Below, in pieces: positions 7,450-16,003 of a stretch of DNA of 36,973 nucleotides; position 1 is the stretch's first letter; the number at the start of each line of letters is the position of its first letter. The notes under the pieces are model-generated. The model had not been told where the DNA came from. It saw only the letters and a list, made by a program, of their open reading frames with translations, and did not search any database. Source of the DNA: a virus; IMG/VR virus record IMGVR_UViG_3300047457_000632, positions 1 to 36,973 of that record; one strand, 5' to 3'. The position numbers were made by a program, and so were the translations under genes.

Positions 7450-8460
7450 CTATAGAAACTGATGTAATCCGTCAAACTGTCCAGATGTAGATGAAAACAC
7501 TGGTACTTCTGATGCACCAAGTGTAGTATTAGCTGTGCTATTGTGTGCAGTATCTGGTGGGCTTGGAAGACTATACCGATATACCGTAAGTGGTGTCACC
7601 TCAGCAATCCAGTTTGTCACGCTATTTGTTTTTGTGTGCGTAATAGCATGAACGCCATAGTTTCCAGTGTAGTATGTATATGTATCTGCTAAGTGCAAAT
7701 ACCCATAGTTCCCACCAACCCACATAGTATTAATGACGCTTGTCCAGTTTGTGCCGTCTGCGCCCCATAAGCCACCAACTGCAATCGCATTGTGTGAAGT
7801 TATCAGTAAGTTATCAAGATAAATATCATACGTAGAACCATTGTAGGCAATAGTATATACATGCACATCTTTGCTGTCCCACCCAGTGATGCGCGAAGAC
7901 TTATAGCTTGAGCCAACACGACTAATAAGATGATCGTGATTTGTTGACCCATTACGATATACGTGAATATCTGCATATGTCCATAGTGGATTGCCACCAA
8001 TTGTTGCGCTGTTACCAATTGACATGACAAATGCTTTTTTATTCTGCTCAAAGTTATCAAAGCGCATAATAGCAGTGTATACACGAGATGTGTATGTACC
8101 ATCAATAAATATATTATTCGAGCCATCATATCGTATTGCGGCCTCTTGATTGAAGTCCATCAAAGGATATGGCAATGTCACGTATGGTGCTACTGTTGAC
8201 CACTGATCTTGTGCTTGGTAAAAAAATGGCAAAAATCCTTGAAGAGAGAATGCCTCTTCATACGTTGCATACACAGTTGCCATGTTCTGTGTGGTTGACA
8301 TTTCAAATTCATTCCACAGTGCATATGTACTTGATGGAGATGAAGTTGTACTCTGCCATAAATTATCATTATTGACAGTAGAATCCCATGCTGAAATTGA
8401 AAATGCGCCAGTGGGATTTGCATTGCGTAGCACTCCATTGCGAATGACTATCTGTGTCAT
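7450..8460 (-). CDS. Lectin-like (LamG/concanavalin-type) virion protein
   Basis: 336 residues with strong beta-sandwich character. It contains FEQNKKAFVMSIGNSATIGGNPLWTYADIHVYRNG, DVHVYTIAYNGSTYDIYLDNLLITS and TMWVGGNYGYLHLADTYTYYTGNYGV. The pattern of a phrase like YTIAYNGSTYDIYLDN followed by a glycine turn is typical of LamG/concanavalin-like lectin domains that bind glycans. It sits between the neck protein and the C1q-like gene. It probably decorates the virion surface and contacts host or environmental sugars; whether on head or tail is unresolved. The ATG follows AAAGGTGG. Confidence 0.55.
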   Translation of the reverse strand: MTQIVIRNGVLRNANPTGAFSISAWDSTVNNDNLWQSTTSSPSSTYALWNEFEMSTTQNMATVYATYEEAFSLQGFLPFFYQAQDQWSTVAPYVTLPYPLMDFNQEAAIRYDGSNNIFIDGTYTSRVYTAIMRFDNFEQNKKAFVMSIGNSATIGGNPLWTYADIHVYRNGSTNHDHLISRVGSSYKSSRITGWDSKDVHVYTIAYNGSTYDIYLDNLLITSHNAIAVGGLWGADGTNWTSVINTMWVGGNYGYLHLADTYTYYTGNYGVHAITHTKTNSVTNWIAEVTPLTVYRYSLPSPPDTAHNSTANTTLGASEVPVFSSTSGQFDGLHQFL

Positions 8461-8461
8461 G

Positions 8462-8965
8462 CTATACCACCTTTATCAACGGTATAATCCGTCGTTTATA
8501 CTTACTGCGCATATATCGTGTGACATATCCAAGCATCTGTTGCTCGTTTCGCCATCCACGCCGAAAGTGATAACTTTTTTGCGTGTTCTGCCAATGAACT
8601 ACTGGTGCATATGAGGCTGGATTAGTCAACGTGAGTACATTTCCTTGACGCAATATAGTCCACTTTGTGTACAGTAATTCTGATGGCGTAGTCACTTTAC
8701 GTGATCCGTCTTTGCCATATTGAATCCACCCGACACCACGTTGCCAGTAACTTTTCTTGACACCAATTCTGCCGTTTTTTGTGCGGCGTGTAGCTGGTGG
8801 TGGTGGTGGTGGATATACCTTAATCCATTCCTCACCAGTCATTGCAAGGTCTTGAATCATGTCCTGTATGAGACGCTTGACCTTTTGCTCATACGTGTCT
8901 CCACTTTGCTGTGCTTGCACCATCTTGGTGAGAAACCTACTCATTGTCACTTTACTTTGTGCCAT
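8462..8965 (-). CDS. Neck protein, HK97 gp10-like head-tail joining protein
   Basis: 167 residues immediately after the portal gene. It has a helical start (YEQKVKRLIQDMIQDLAMTGEEWIKV), a run of six prolines, and then basic strand-rich segments (KSYWQRGVGWIQYGKDGSRKVTTPSELLY, LTNPASYAPVVHW). It closes with the long basic helix YVTRYMRSKYKRRI. The order helix, beta domain, APVVHW and terminal helix resembles the HK97 gp10 family of neck proteins, although its position next to the portal rather than after the connector is unusual. An AAGGAAC site precedes the start. Confidence 0.55.
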   Translation of the reverse strand: MAQSKVTMSRFLTKMVQAQQSGDTYEQKVKRLIQDMIQDLAMTGEEWIKVYPPPPPPATRRTKNGRIGVKKSYWQRGVGWIQYGKDGSRKVTTPSELLYTKWTILRQGNVLTLTNPASYAPVVHWQNTQKSYHFRRGWRNEQQMLGYVTRYMRSKYKRRIIPLIKVV

Positions 8966-8966
8966 G

Positions 8967-10970
8967 TCAGTTCCTTAGCACGAGATAGCATCGGCAGTAT
9001 GGATGCGCAGGTGGTGGTGTTGTCCACACTCCCTGCATTTTGTTGTTGAATCCACGACAGATTGTACACACCATCTCATCTTCCTGTGTTTGCCAGTACG
9101 CTTTCACAGGGACACCAATGCTTTCCATATAGGCTTGCATTTGCATTAACACCATGGCTGACATGTTGGTGTACTCAGTGATAGCAATAATCTCAGACCG
9201 TCGAGCACCAAATGCAACATCAAGCACCGCACTTGTCAGTGGAGTATTACTACCAATGATGGTGGCTAAGTACCGTCGTGTAGTGTCTTCGAGTTGTGCA
9301 CGTCGCTTCTCGACATACGAATTCCACTCTGGTGCAAGTGTAATTGCTAGTTCTGATGGATCTATCGCTATACCACGTTGCTTTATCTCTTGTTCAATCT
9401 TGGCAGAGTAGACGTTACTGATATTGATATTCAGAATCTCAGCAATCTTCTGACCAACGAGTTTGGCATACTTGTCAATATCTATCTGGCCAGAATCGGC
9501 AAGCATCATGCGCTTTACCTCTTCCATAGCTTTGACAATCATGTCATACAGCTCTCGCTCATCTTCCTCGAAGCCAGTGCCAGCTACACGCTTCATGCTA
9601 TTGAATAGCATATTAATCTCATCAGTACATGATGCGTGAGTAAGTGATTCACGAATGATGTGTTGCTCATCAATCGGGATTGTATCTGATACAAACTTCA
9701 CATTTGGATTTTTGCCATTGTTGAATGACTTCAATGACTTGGTGCGCCACTTGCTTAAATCGAATGACTTCTCTGGTGGTGGCACAACATTAGGATTCAT
9801 CTGCTCTGGTTGCGCGCTTGGCGCAGTAGCATCAATAATCTCCTCTGGAGTGTCAAACTTATCATCAATGTTCATCGGAGCTTCTTGGATTGGTCCATAC
9901 CCCATCATGTCACGCGCTTCATTGACAGTAAGAATTGGCGATCCAGTAAGCTGGATTACTCCCTGTGCTTTGTCAATCTCATTACGCTGATATGTTTCAA
10001 GCTTATTTGGCACTGGCACGATGCGAATGTTGAAACGTGTGAAGTATTGGTCGTTAAGTGCGTTACAGATAGAAAGTGCCTCTGGATATACCGTATTCTC
10101 ATAGAAGCCAAGGCGATCAACTTGTGCTGTTGCATATGTGGCAGCATTGCTTAGCACCAGACTATGCGGTACACCAAGTGCCGTAAGAACATCGGTACGG
10201 CTTTGTTCGGTTAAGTCTGGATTGACGGTATCTTTTAGCGTGTCTCCAATTACGATTGGCTTGACATCGGCGCGAATGCCAACGGATTGCCATGCGTTTT
10301 TTACTCCACTAATGAATCGCTTCCACCATGCTTCCAGTTTTTCAATCTCAGCCTGTTGTGTCGCTCCACCAACGGTCAGCAATGTAGCTTTGATTGCGCC
10401 ACGCTTCCAGAAGTTTTCGAGAAACGTGTCTAGGAAATACAGTGTAGATGCTGCTCGCATTGCTGTTTCTGCATCAGATGTACCTGGCCCAATCTCAGCA
10501 TCTACCGAATCAGTCCAGAAGTAGATAACTTCATCAAGTGAGAGCTGATACGTTTTCTCATTCATAGTGCGATAAAAACCAACCAAGCCTTTTGTTTGGT
10601 CAATGATTGGCTTCATCGTCAGTGGCATGAGTGATCGCATGCGCTTGGATATGCCAAAACGATTCTTTTCAATGAGTAAATATGCATGACCGTAGATACA
10701 TAGATTGAGTTCTACTTTTTTTAGTAGCGGTCTCAACGTGTGCATCAGCTCAATCATATCTTGTGCGTGAGTGACATCCTCACCATTGCGCACTATCTGA
10801 TAGGGAAACGAAGCGACACTATTCGCACGGAGTTGAATAGCAGACTTCATTACTGGCACCATCTTGTATGCGTTTTGCACACTGATGGGATTACTATCGT
10901 CTGGTTTCCCCTCGAGGATGCGCCAATACGACGCTGGAAACGCTTCAATCGGTATGGATTTTACTCCCAT
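8967..10970 (-). CDS. Portal protein fused to a MuF/SPP1 gp7-like C-terminal domain
   Basis: 667 residues. Residues ~1-370 are an HK97-type portal (MVPVMKSAIQLRANSVASFPYQIV, LNLCIYGHAYLLIEKNR, LTEQSRTDVLTALGVPHSLVLSNAATYA, and GSPILTVNEARDMMGYGPI, the usual end of the portal core). A linker follows, then a helical domain ending in VCTICRGFNNKMQGVW ... PPPAHPYCRCYL. That final Cys/His pattern is the signature of MuF/SPP1 gp7 minor head proteins. The ring-forming portal would therefore carry the minor head protein in cis. Start ATG 10970 overlaps the terminase stop and follows GGAGGGAAG. Confidence 0.9.
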   Translation of the reverse strand: MGVKSIPIEAFPASYWRILEGKPDDSNPISVQNAYKMVPVMKSAIQLRANSVASFPYQIVRNGEDVTHAQDMIELMHTLRPLLKKVELNLCIYGHAYLLIEKNRFGISKRMRSLMPLTMKPIIDQTKGLVGFYRTMNEKTYQLSLDEVIYFWTDSVDAEIGPGTSDAETAMRAASTLYFLDTFLENFWKRGAIKATLLTVGGATQQAEIEKLEAWWKRFISGVKNAWQSVGIRADVKPIVIGDTLKDTVNPDLTEQSRTDVLTALGVPHSLVLSNAATYATAQVDRLGFYENTVYPEALSICNALNDQYFTRFNIRIVPVPNKLETYQRNEIDKAQGVIQLTGSPILTVNEARDMMGYGPIQEAPMNIDDKFDTPEEIIDATAPSAQPEQMNPNVVPPPEKSFDLSKWRTKSLKSFNNGKNPNVKFVSDTIPIDEQHIIRESLTHASCTDEINMLFNSMKRVAGTGFEEDERELYDMIVKAMEEVKRMMLADSGQIDIDKYAKLVGQKIAEILNINISNVYSAKIEQEIKQRGIAIDPSELAITLAPEWNSYVEKRRAQLEDTTRRYLATIIGSNTPLTSAVLDVAFGARRSEIIAITEYTNMSAMVLMQMQAYMESIGVPVKAYWQTQEDEMVCTICRGFNNKMQGVWTTPPPAHPYCRCYLVLRN

Positions 10971-12142
10971 AGCAACAACTTCCCTCCATATCCAAGCATC
11001 GGCATTGCGCCACTGACACTATCAACATAGTCATCGTGTTTGCCAGCGGGAAACATGCACACCTCATCAAGAAACTCATCTACCCATTTACCATTGACAA
11101 TGCAAATCTTACCACTTTCAGCTCGACTTGCCCATGCCATAGCACGTTGTATCTTGTCATTCCTCACGTCAATAGCGTATATCGGTACGTGTGCAATCTC
11201 TGGAATGCGCATCAGCTCTTGTAAAGCTGCAATACCGTGTAACGCTTTTTCGATGTAGTGAGATGTAAACGGCTCTGAAAGCATTGTGCGAATCATGAGC
11301 TTTTGTACATCTGGCCATTCTGCGCGAACATGGATTCCATCTCGTAGAAAAATTGTGCCGTTGTTATCCATGCCAACTGCCACAGATGCAGTGTAGTCTG
11401 AATTTGACTTCACGCTTGCTGCCAAGTCCCAGTAACGAATCCAGTTCACTTCTGGCATGAAACTAGTCGTGGTAAACCAGTTGCGCTTGAACATCGAGCC
11501 TGATGGGTCAACAAAGTCACCGTCAATCTCTTGCGCTTGCCAGTCAGACGTGTACGTCTCCATGAGCGTTTCCACGAAGTCTTCTGGTAGGAAATGATTC
11601 TCTCGTGTACTTGACTTGATTATTTCATACTTGCCACCTGAGGTAAAGCGTTTATACACCCAGTTTGATTTTCCTCTTGGCGTGGTCACTGCCCATCCAC
11701 GGCTTGGTCGTTCACGAATACGACCAACAATGATTTTCCATATGAGATCATCTAGCATTGCAGCTTCGTCGAGCATGAACCATCCAATGTTTGGACCACG
11801 GAGTTTGTCTGGATCTTCACCTGACCGAAACATGACAGTACGATCGCCACGTAATGTAGCGACACGGAGTTTTTTCTCATACTCTTTGAGGATTTTGGCT
11901 TCTTCTGCAAGTTCAAGAAACGTGCGTAGCGTGGTGTCTTCGAGCATGGTATAGGTAGGCGCAACAATCATTCCTGTTGTGCCAGCACTTTGCCGAAAAG
12001 CTTCTATCGTTCCTGCGCGAGTCTTTCCTGACCCTACTCCACCGACAAAGAGTCTAAACTTCGCTTGGCTTGTCCAGAAGCGGCGTTGCGGCTCCGTCAT
12101 CGTTGAGTGCTTGATGACTTGTAAGTCCGAGGTCGATGACAT
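10961..12142 (-). CDS. Terminase large subunit
   Basis: About 393 residues. The ATPase part has Walker A GGVGSGKT, an adenine-binding TMLEDTTLRTF segment, Walker B FMLDEAA and a coupling-like TTPRGKSNWVY. The nuclease part has RYWDLAAS (first acidic residue), YAIDVRND and the terminal KHDDYVDSVSG acidic pair. It cuts and pumps DNA through the portal. Three in-frame starts are possible (12166, 12142, 12100). I chose 12142 because AGAGG lies just upstream; all overlap the small-subunit gene. Confidence 0.93.
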   Translation of the reverse strand: MSSTSDLQVIKHSTMTEPQRRFWTSQAKFRLFVGGVGSGKTRAGTIEAFRQSAGTTGMIVAPTYTMLEDTTLRTFLELAEEAKILKEYEKKLRVATLRGDRTVMFRSGEDPDKLRGPNIGWFMLDEAAMLDDLIWKIIVGRIRERPSRGWAVTTPRGKSNWVYKRFTSGGKYEIIKSSTRENHFLPEDFVETLMETYTSDWQAQEIDGDFVDPSGSMFKRNWFTTTSFMPEVNWIRYWDLAASVKSNSDYTASVAVGMDNNGTIFLRDGIHVRAEWPDVQKLMIRTMLSEPFTSHYIEKALHGIAALQELMRIPEIAHVPIYAIDVRNDKIQRAMAWASRAESGKICIVNGKWVDEFLDEVCMFPAGKHDDYVDSVSGAMPMLGYGGKLLLWE

Positions 12143-12452
12143 AGTCCTCTGTCCGATCATGTTCAATTACTTTGCGACCATACGAATGTGGGTATCGTCG
12201 CTCCAACTTCCATGCGGCAGCTTGCCATACGCCATCTGCTGCAGCCTGCTCAATGCGCGCTAGCCATCGCATAGCCGCCTTGCCCTCAGCCATTGCAACA
12301 ATCTCTTCAAACTCTGGATAGTCACGCTTCCAGTTCTTGAAGGTATTTTCGTTTATGCCAGCAGCTTGTGCGGCTAGTCTATACGTCGTACCAAGCTCTA
12401 TGGCTTGTCGAATGATTTCAACGCGCTCAGGTGTATACTTATCGTTCGCCAT
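12054..12452 (-). CDS. Terminase small subunit
   Basis: 132 residues. The N-terminal helix-turn-helix (YTPERVEIIRQAIELGTTYRLAAQAAGINENTFKNWKRDYPEF) is the DNA-recognition domain of phage small terminases. A helical central part follows (FEEIVAMAEGKAAMRWLARIEQAA, AAAWKLERRYP). A short C-terminal tail overlaps the large-subunit start. It selects viral DNA for packaging. The ATG follows AAAGGGC and overlaps the ParB-like stop by 14 bases. I see no cos-like site that I can prove nearby. Confidence 0.85.
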   Translation of the reverse strand: MANDKYTPERVEIIRQAIELGTTYRLAAQAAGINENTFKNWKRDYPEFEEIVAMAEGKAAMRWLARIEQAAADGVWQAAAWKLERRYPHSYGRKVIEHDRTEDYVIDLGLTSHQALNDDGAATPLLDKPSEV

Positions 12453-12990
12453 TTCTGTTGCCCTTTATCGTATACCCACGTTCACTCAGTTCATCTTTGA
12501 GTGCGTTATAGTCGTCACGACTATATACCTCTACCAATACTATATACTTTTTTTGCCCATCAAAATCAATATCTGATGAGTGTTGTTTTGGTAAGTGTGC
12601 GGTATCTGATATCAGCAAATCTTTGATGCTGTTATCGAACTGTTCCATATCCTTTATGAGGTCTTGAAACTTTTCCGTGTCAATCTTGGCTAGTGAACCT
12701 ATTGGGTCAAATGACGCCAATATCTTTTTTTCTTCCTCTTCACTTAGCTCGACGTGCGTTACTGGCACTAATGACACATTGTTTTTCAGTGCCATATGGA
12801 CTCGAAGATGCCCATCTATGATATGACCAGTGACATCATTGACAATGACTGATTGCACAAATCCAACATCTTTCAGAATGCCATGAAGTACATCCTGCTG
12901 GCGATATCCATGAATGCGGTAGTTCTGTGGATTTGCCAGCAGTGAAGCTGGGTCTTCGTCACTGTGTCCAACAATGCGTAAGTTATACAT
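12439..12990 (-). CDS. ParB-like (ParB/sulfiredoxin fold) protein, IbrB-like
   Basis: 183 residues. Residues ~15-70 hold the ParB-type core: LLANPQNYRIHGYRQQDVLHG, GFVQSVIVND and IIDGHLRVHMA, where DGHLR (59-63) matches the GHxR nucleotide-binding box. The C-terminal part is a small alpha/beta domain (KYIVLVEVYSRDDYNALKDEL). Such proteins in phages occur near terminases and near PAPS-reductase-like proteins (the IbrB/IbrA pair), and this window also has such a reductase at 16004-16804. The likely activity is nucleotide or DNA binding; a partition role is unlikely because no ParA is present. Confidence 0.75.
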   Translation of the reverse strand: MYNLRIVGHSDEDPASLLANPQNYRIHGYRQQDVLHGILKDVGFVQSVIVNDVTGHIIDGHLRVHMALKNNVSLVPVTHVELSEEEEKKILASFDPIGSLAKIDTEKFQDLIKDMEQFDNSIKDLLISDTAHLPKQHSSDIDFDGQKKYIVLVEVYSRDDYNALKDELSERGYTIKGNRNGER

Positions 12991-12999
12991 ATGTACTCA

Positions 13000-13206
13000 C
13001 TATGGTTTCACCACGTTCTTTACGTGACGAATCATTGCCATACGTTCCATGTCGGTCAAGTCTGGATTGTGCCTTACTTCGTAGTATCTCATTCTCCTAC
13101 CAAGGTTATCAGCAAATTGACCAATGACCAGATTATCTTTTTTAATCTGCTCATCTGGTACAAACTTTACGATGATTCCATTATGCTCAATGAATGAATC
13201 TTGCAT
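13000..13206 (-). CDS. Small hypothetical protein
   Basis: 68 residues, MQDSFIEHNGIIVKFVPDEQIKKDN to KNVVKP. The start overlaps the stop of the upstream coiled-coil gene (TAATG), so it is a real coupled gene. The charged alpha/beta sequence has an R-rich middle (DNLGRRMRYYEVRHNP). I do not recognise a family. Confidence 0.55.
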   Translation of the reverse strand: MQDSFIEHNGIIVKFVPDEQIKKDNLVIGQFADNLGRRMRYYEVRHNPDLTDMERMAMIRHVKNVVKP

Positions 13207-13874
13207 TACTTTGCTCTTTTGATTAGTGATACTAAATCATCTACATACGAGCGAATGTCAGTATCTGGTGACTTTGCTGGCCATATATTGAATGCCAACC
13301 GATAGAGATAGTTGGTGTCTTTTATCTTCTGCCATACCAAGTCTGCAATTTGACTCGGAGTAAGCATACTGTTTACTTGTTGCTGAAGTTGAAACACTTT
13401 TGCTTCAAGTGACTTCACCGTGCCATAGAGCGCAGTCACATCATCCTGCGCACGTTGCGCTTTTGAGTTTGCTACGTTTGCACTGATATTGATTGCATTG
13501 ATAGAAGCCTTGAGCGCATTTAGTGCTGTTTCATCAACGTTCACCACTGTGCCACTTGGGTGATCACCCCATGCAATATACCCAGCAACCTTGAGTGTAC
13601 GTTGCCGCCACTCGTTGGTAGCAAAACCAATCCATAGTTCGTCATTGATTATTGACAAGTTAGCATGGTCGTTCTCACCAAACCATAGCATTTCAGGATT
13701 GCTATTTGGTTTAACACGATATAGACGTGTACCCCATGGACCGTTTGCCACCAAACGACCCACATGCAGAAAGAACAGTGTTCCTGTCTTATCTACTGTG
13801 AATTGACATCCACCAGCAGGATATGCTGGTGCAACTTCTGGTATGACAATTACATCTGGATTGTTCGTAGTCAT
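13206..13874 (-). CDS. Unknown protein with beta-rich N-terminus and coiled coil
   Basis: 222 residues. The first ~105 are strand-rich (TLFFLHVGRLVANGPWGTRLYRV, LSIINDELWIGFATNEWRQ), like a blade or carbohydrate-binding fold. Residues ~125-165 form a coiled coil (NVANSKAQRAQDDVTAL, KSLEAKVFQLQQQV). The end is helical (SYVDDLVSLIKRAK). This plan is typical of a trimeric fibre or accessory virion protein. It is coupled by TAATG to the methyltransferase-like gene upstream. The function is not established. Confidence 0.5.
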   Translation of the reverse strand: MTTNNPDVIVIPEVAPAYPAGGCQFTVDKTGTLFFLHVGRLVANGPWGTRLYRVKPNSNPEMLWFGENDHANLSIINDELWIGFATNEWRQRTLKVAGYIAWGDHPSGTVVNVDETALNALKASINAINISANVANSKAQRAQDDVTALYGTVKSLEAKVFQLQQQVNSMLTPSQIADLVWQKIKDTNYLYRLAFNIWPAKSPDTDIRSYVDDLVSLIKRAK

Positions 13875-14404
13875 TAGTTTGTTACCTTTGGTATCAGCTC
13901 TGCATAGACGTACAAATCGCTGTTGGTATTGTTAAACTTCTCGTAGTAGACTACACACTCAAAGTTTCCATTATTTGCCAAAATCAGTGACTTAAGTTCT
14001 ACTGGATTTACGTTGTCGTAATACTCTCCATCACGAAGATGCCCACCATCAATTGCGCTATGTGGCTCACGTTTCCCTGTAGCACAGGTGATAATAATCT
14101 GACAGTCACCTGATACATAGTCAAACATCGCTGGCACAATGCTTGCTGGTGGTACGTGCTCGAGTGTCTCAGTGCAAATGATTGTGCGATACTTGCCCAA
14201 GTGCGCTTTTGCTTTGGTTTTGGTAATGTCAACAATCACATCAACACCATTACCGCCAGCAATGTCGATGCCAACATACTTACATCCTGAAAACGCATCG
14301 CGTGCGCTGCCGTTAATGTTGCGTGATCCAATTTCAATGATTGGCTCTCGAACTACCTTTGTGTCTGCAATCTGTTTGATAAACTGATAGGCTTCTGCGT
14401 GCAT
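13874..14404 (-). CDS. Class I SAM-dependent methyltransferase-like protein
   Basis: 176 residues. Motif I-like IIEIGSRNINGSARD (22-36) is followed by an acidic motif II YVGIDIAGG, then motif IV-like IICTETLEHVP. This arrangement is that of type 11/12 class I methyltransferases. No base- or sugar-specific motif (such as DPPY) is present, so the substrate is unknown; small molecules, protein or glycans are all possible. The ATG has a perfect AAAGGAGG site, so it is well translated. Confidence 0.7.
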   Translation of the reverse strand: MHAEAYQFIKQIADTKVVREPIIEIGSRNINGSARDAFSGCKYVGIDIAGGNGVDVIVDITKTKAKAHLGKYRTIICTETLEHVPPASIVPAMFDYVSGDCQIIITCATGKREPHSAIDGGHLRDGEYYDNVNPVELKSLILANNGNFECVVYYEKFNNTNSDLYVYAELIPKVTN

Positions 14405-14812
14405 CTAATCCTCCTTTGTGTTCGTAAATGTCATGATATTAAAGTACACTGACCCTAATAACTCTGTTGGGGTGGCATACGTGTAGATTTGTTGAATCAC
14501 AAACCACTCAAAGATATTAATTGTATCGTTTGTAAAACAAATAAATGCTACTGGACCACTCTTGGCGCACTGCTCTACTTTCTCTTGGATTACCTCTATA
14601 TTTTCAATTGTAACTGGCTCAAGACACAAAACACAGTCTGCTACTGAAATCATAGTGTCATCGAATTTTTCGATGTGATAATTAGACCAAAGCCTGACAA
14701 TTTCTGATGCATTGCCATAGTTTAGGTCTACAATTTTTGCATCGTAGTTATCTTTTAATGTCATTTGTAATGCCATAAGAACATAATCATGCACTTGCAT
14801 AGGCGCAGTCAT
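14405..14812 (-). CDS. Degenerate methyltransferase-like protein
   Basis: 135 residues. AKIVDLNYGNASEIVRL and SVADCVLCLEPVTIENI sit where methyltransferase motifs I and IV would fall, but the glycine-rich loop is lost. It may be an inactive paralogue or partner of the methyltransferase that follows. I chose ATG 14812 because it overlaps the upstream stop (ATGA) and has GGAG six bases before; an ATG at 14824 is too close to that site. Confidence 0.45.
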   Translation of the reverse strand: MTAPMQVHDYVLMALQMTLKDNYDAKIVDLNYGNASEIVRLWSNYHIEKFDDTMISVADCVLCLEPVTIENIEVIQEKVEQCAKSGPVAFICFTNDTINIFEWFVIQQIYTYATPTELLGSVYFNIMTFTNTKED

Positions 14813-15435
14813 TCCATACTCCATTTCGCTGTCAATACACGTTCAGATACGGCACGCCCATAATGCTCGCGAATATAGAGTGCCAACTTCACTCTATTAT
14901 GATACAACACGTTAGCAAACTTAAAATCATGTTCTGGAAGTTTGCCAGTACGACACCACTTTAGTATGCTTTGACCATTGATGAATAGTACACGCTGAAG
15001 ATAGAGTGTTGGTATCTTCTCTGCGTATATTTGTTGTCTTGCATTGTTGAGCATGTTTACATACTCTGGCAATGTTGGTCGTATTGCTTTTGATAGTGCA
15101 TACCCCTTAGACAACCATTCTGGTAGACGTTTTTTATCAACAATGCGAAACATTTTGCCAATATCACTTGAAAGCGGCAACAATGGTAATTCGTTGTGAG
15201 ATATAAACACGGTTATCGTATTGTGATTACAGTTCCACAACTTAGCGAGATGATACACTGGTATTCCATTTTCGTGTCTTTTATCCAGCATTGAAACATC
15301 ATGCTGTTTGCAATAACGAGTCACACAATCAATTGTCGTGCCAATATGAGTTGCTATTGATTGTGCTGGCATGATGCCAATCATAGAATTTATGAATTGG
15401 TAATCATCTACTGTGAAGTGCTTACGCTGTTTCAT
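14809..15435 (-). CDS. Multi-HTH putative DNA-binding protein
   Basis: 208 residues. The first 50 (FTVDDYQFINSMIGIMPAQSIATHIGTTIDCVTRYCKQH) look like a homeodomain/SANT-like helix-turn-helix. A second module follows around YHLAKLWNCNHNTITVFISHNELPLL with a MerR-like recognition helix, and a third segment near ILKWCRTGKLPEH. The plan (helix-turn-helix then excisionase-like module) matches the protein at 30225-30845, so the two may be distant paralogues. It is possibly a regulator. It is coupled to both neighbours by ATGA. Confidence 0.55.
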   Translation of the reverse strand: MKQRKHFTVDDYQFINSMIGIMPAQSIATHIGTTIDCVTRYCKQHDVSMLDKRHENGIPVYHLAKLWNCNHNTITVFISHNELPLLPLSSDIGKMFRIVDKKRLPEWLSKGYALSKAIRPTLPEYVNMLNNARQQIYAEKIPTLYLQRVLFINGQSILKWCRTGKLPEHDFKFANVLYHNRVKLALYIREHYGRAVSERVLTAKWSME

Positions 15436-15677
15436 TTCTTTCTCATCATACTCTTGTACGGCTCGATTACCAAATTCACTGCTTGCACTGGCACGATAAC
15501 TGTTTCAGAGTGAGGAAACACTAAGCCAACCTTGCGCCGATGCGCATCAACGTCAACTTTGACTTTCATGGCAAGATCCTCAGAGTCAAATACTCCAACA
15601 ACCACATGTCGTGCGTCTCCATTACCACAACAAATACACTCAACCTCTAGCACTGCGTAGTGAAAGAAGTTACTCAT
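15432..15677 (-). CDS. Small hypothetical protein
   Basis: 81 residues starting MSNFFHYAVLEVECICCGNGDARH. A cysteine trio (CICC) plus His near the start could bind metal; the middle (LAMKVKVDVDAHRRKVG) is charged. ATG 15677 lies just before the stop of the gene upstream, giving an overlap, whereas an ATG eight codons earlier has no ribosome site. No family recognised. Confidence 0.5.
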   Translation of the reverse strand: MSNFFHYAVLEVECICCGNGDARHVVVGVFDSEDLAMKVKVDVDAHRRKVGLVFPHSETVIVPVQAVNLVIEPYKSMMRKK

Positions 15678-15942
15678 CTTTTTTTGTCCAGTCTGCAACA
15701 TACGATGCTGCTTGATATGAGTTTAGAAATTCTGGAGTCTTTACTGTAGTGCCATCTGGGTACACAATGGACTTCGAGTGCATTCCCATCACCTTCATTG
15801 TCTTGTGATGGTGAATTTCATAATCAGCACCAGTGTCTTGTGTTTTGATATCATTCATTGAAATGCCGTAATGCAAAATATACCACACTACTGATGCGCC
15901 AAGACAAAAACCAATCATGCCAGCTAATACATAAAACATCAT
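15670..15942 (-). CDS. Small membrane-anchored protein
   Basis: 90 residues. Residues 3-25 (FYVLAGMIGFCLGASVVWYIL) form one membrane segment and the rest is polar, with a His cluster (YEIHHHKTMKVM). It probably has a short outside end and a cytoplasmic or periplasmic tail. AAGGAG precedes two adjacent ATGs (15942 and 15939); the second has the better spacing. Its role is unknown; with the lysozyme-like gene nearby, an envelope function is possible. Confidence 0.55.
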   Translation of the reverse strand: MMFYVLAGMIGFCLGASVVWYILHYGISMNDIKTQDTGADYEIHHHKTMKVMGMHSKSIVYPDGTTVKTPEFLNSYQAASYVADWTKKDE

Positions 15943-16003
15943 TCACTCCTTAATAATTTGCGTAATCAAAATAAGTCTACCTATTGATACTCCTAAGTAC
16001 CTA

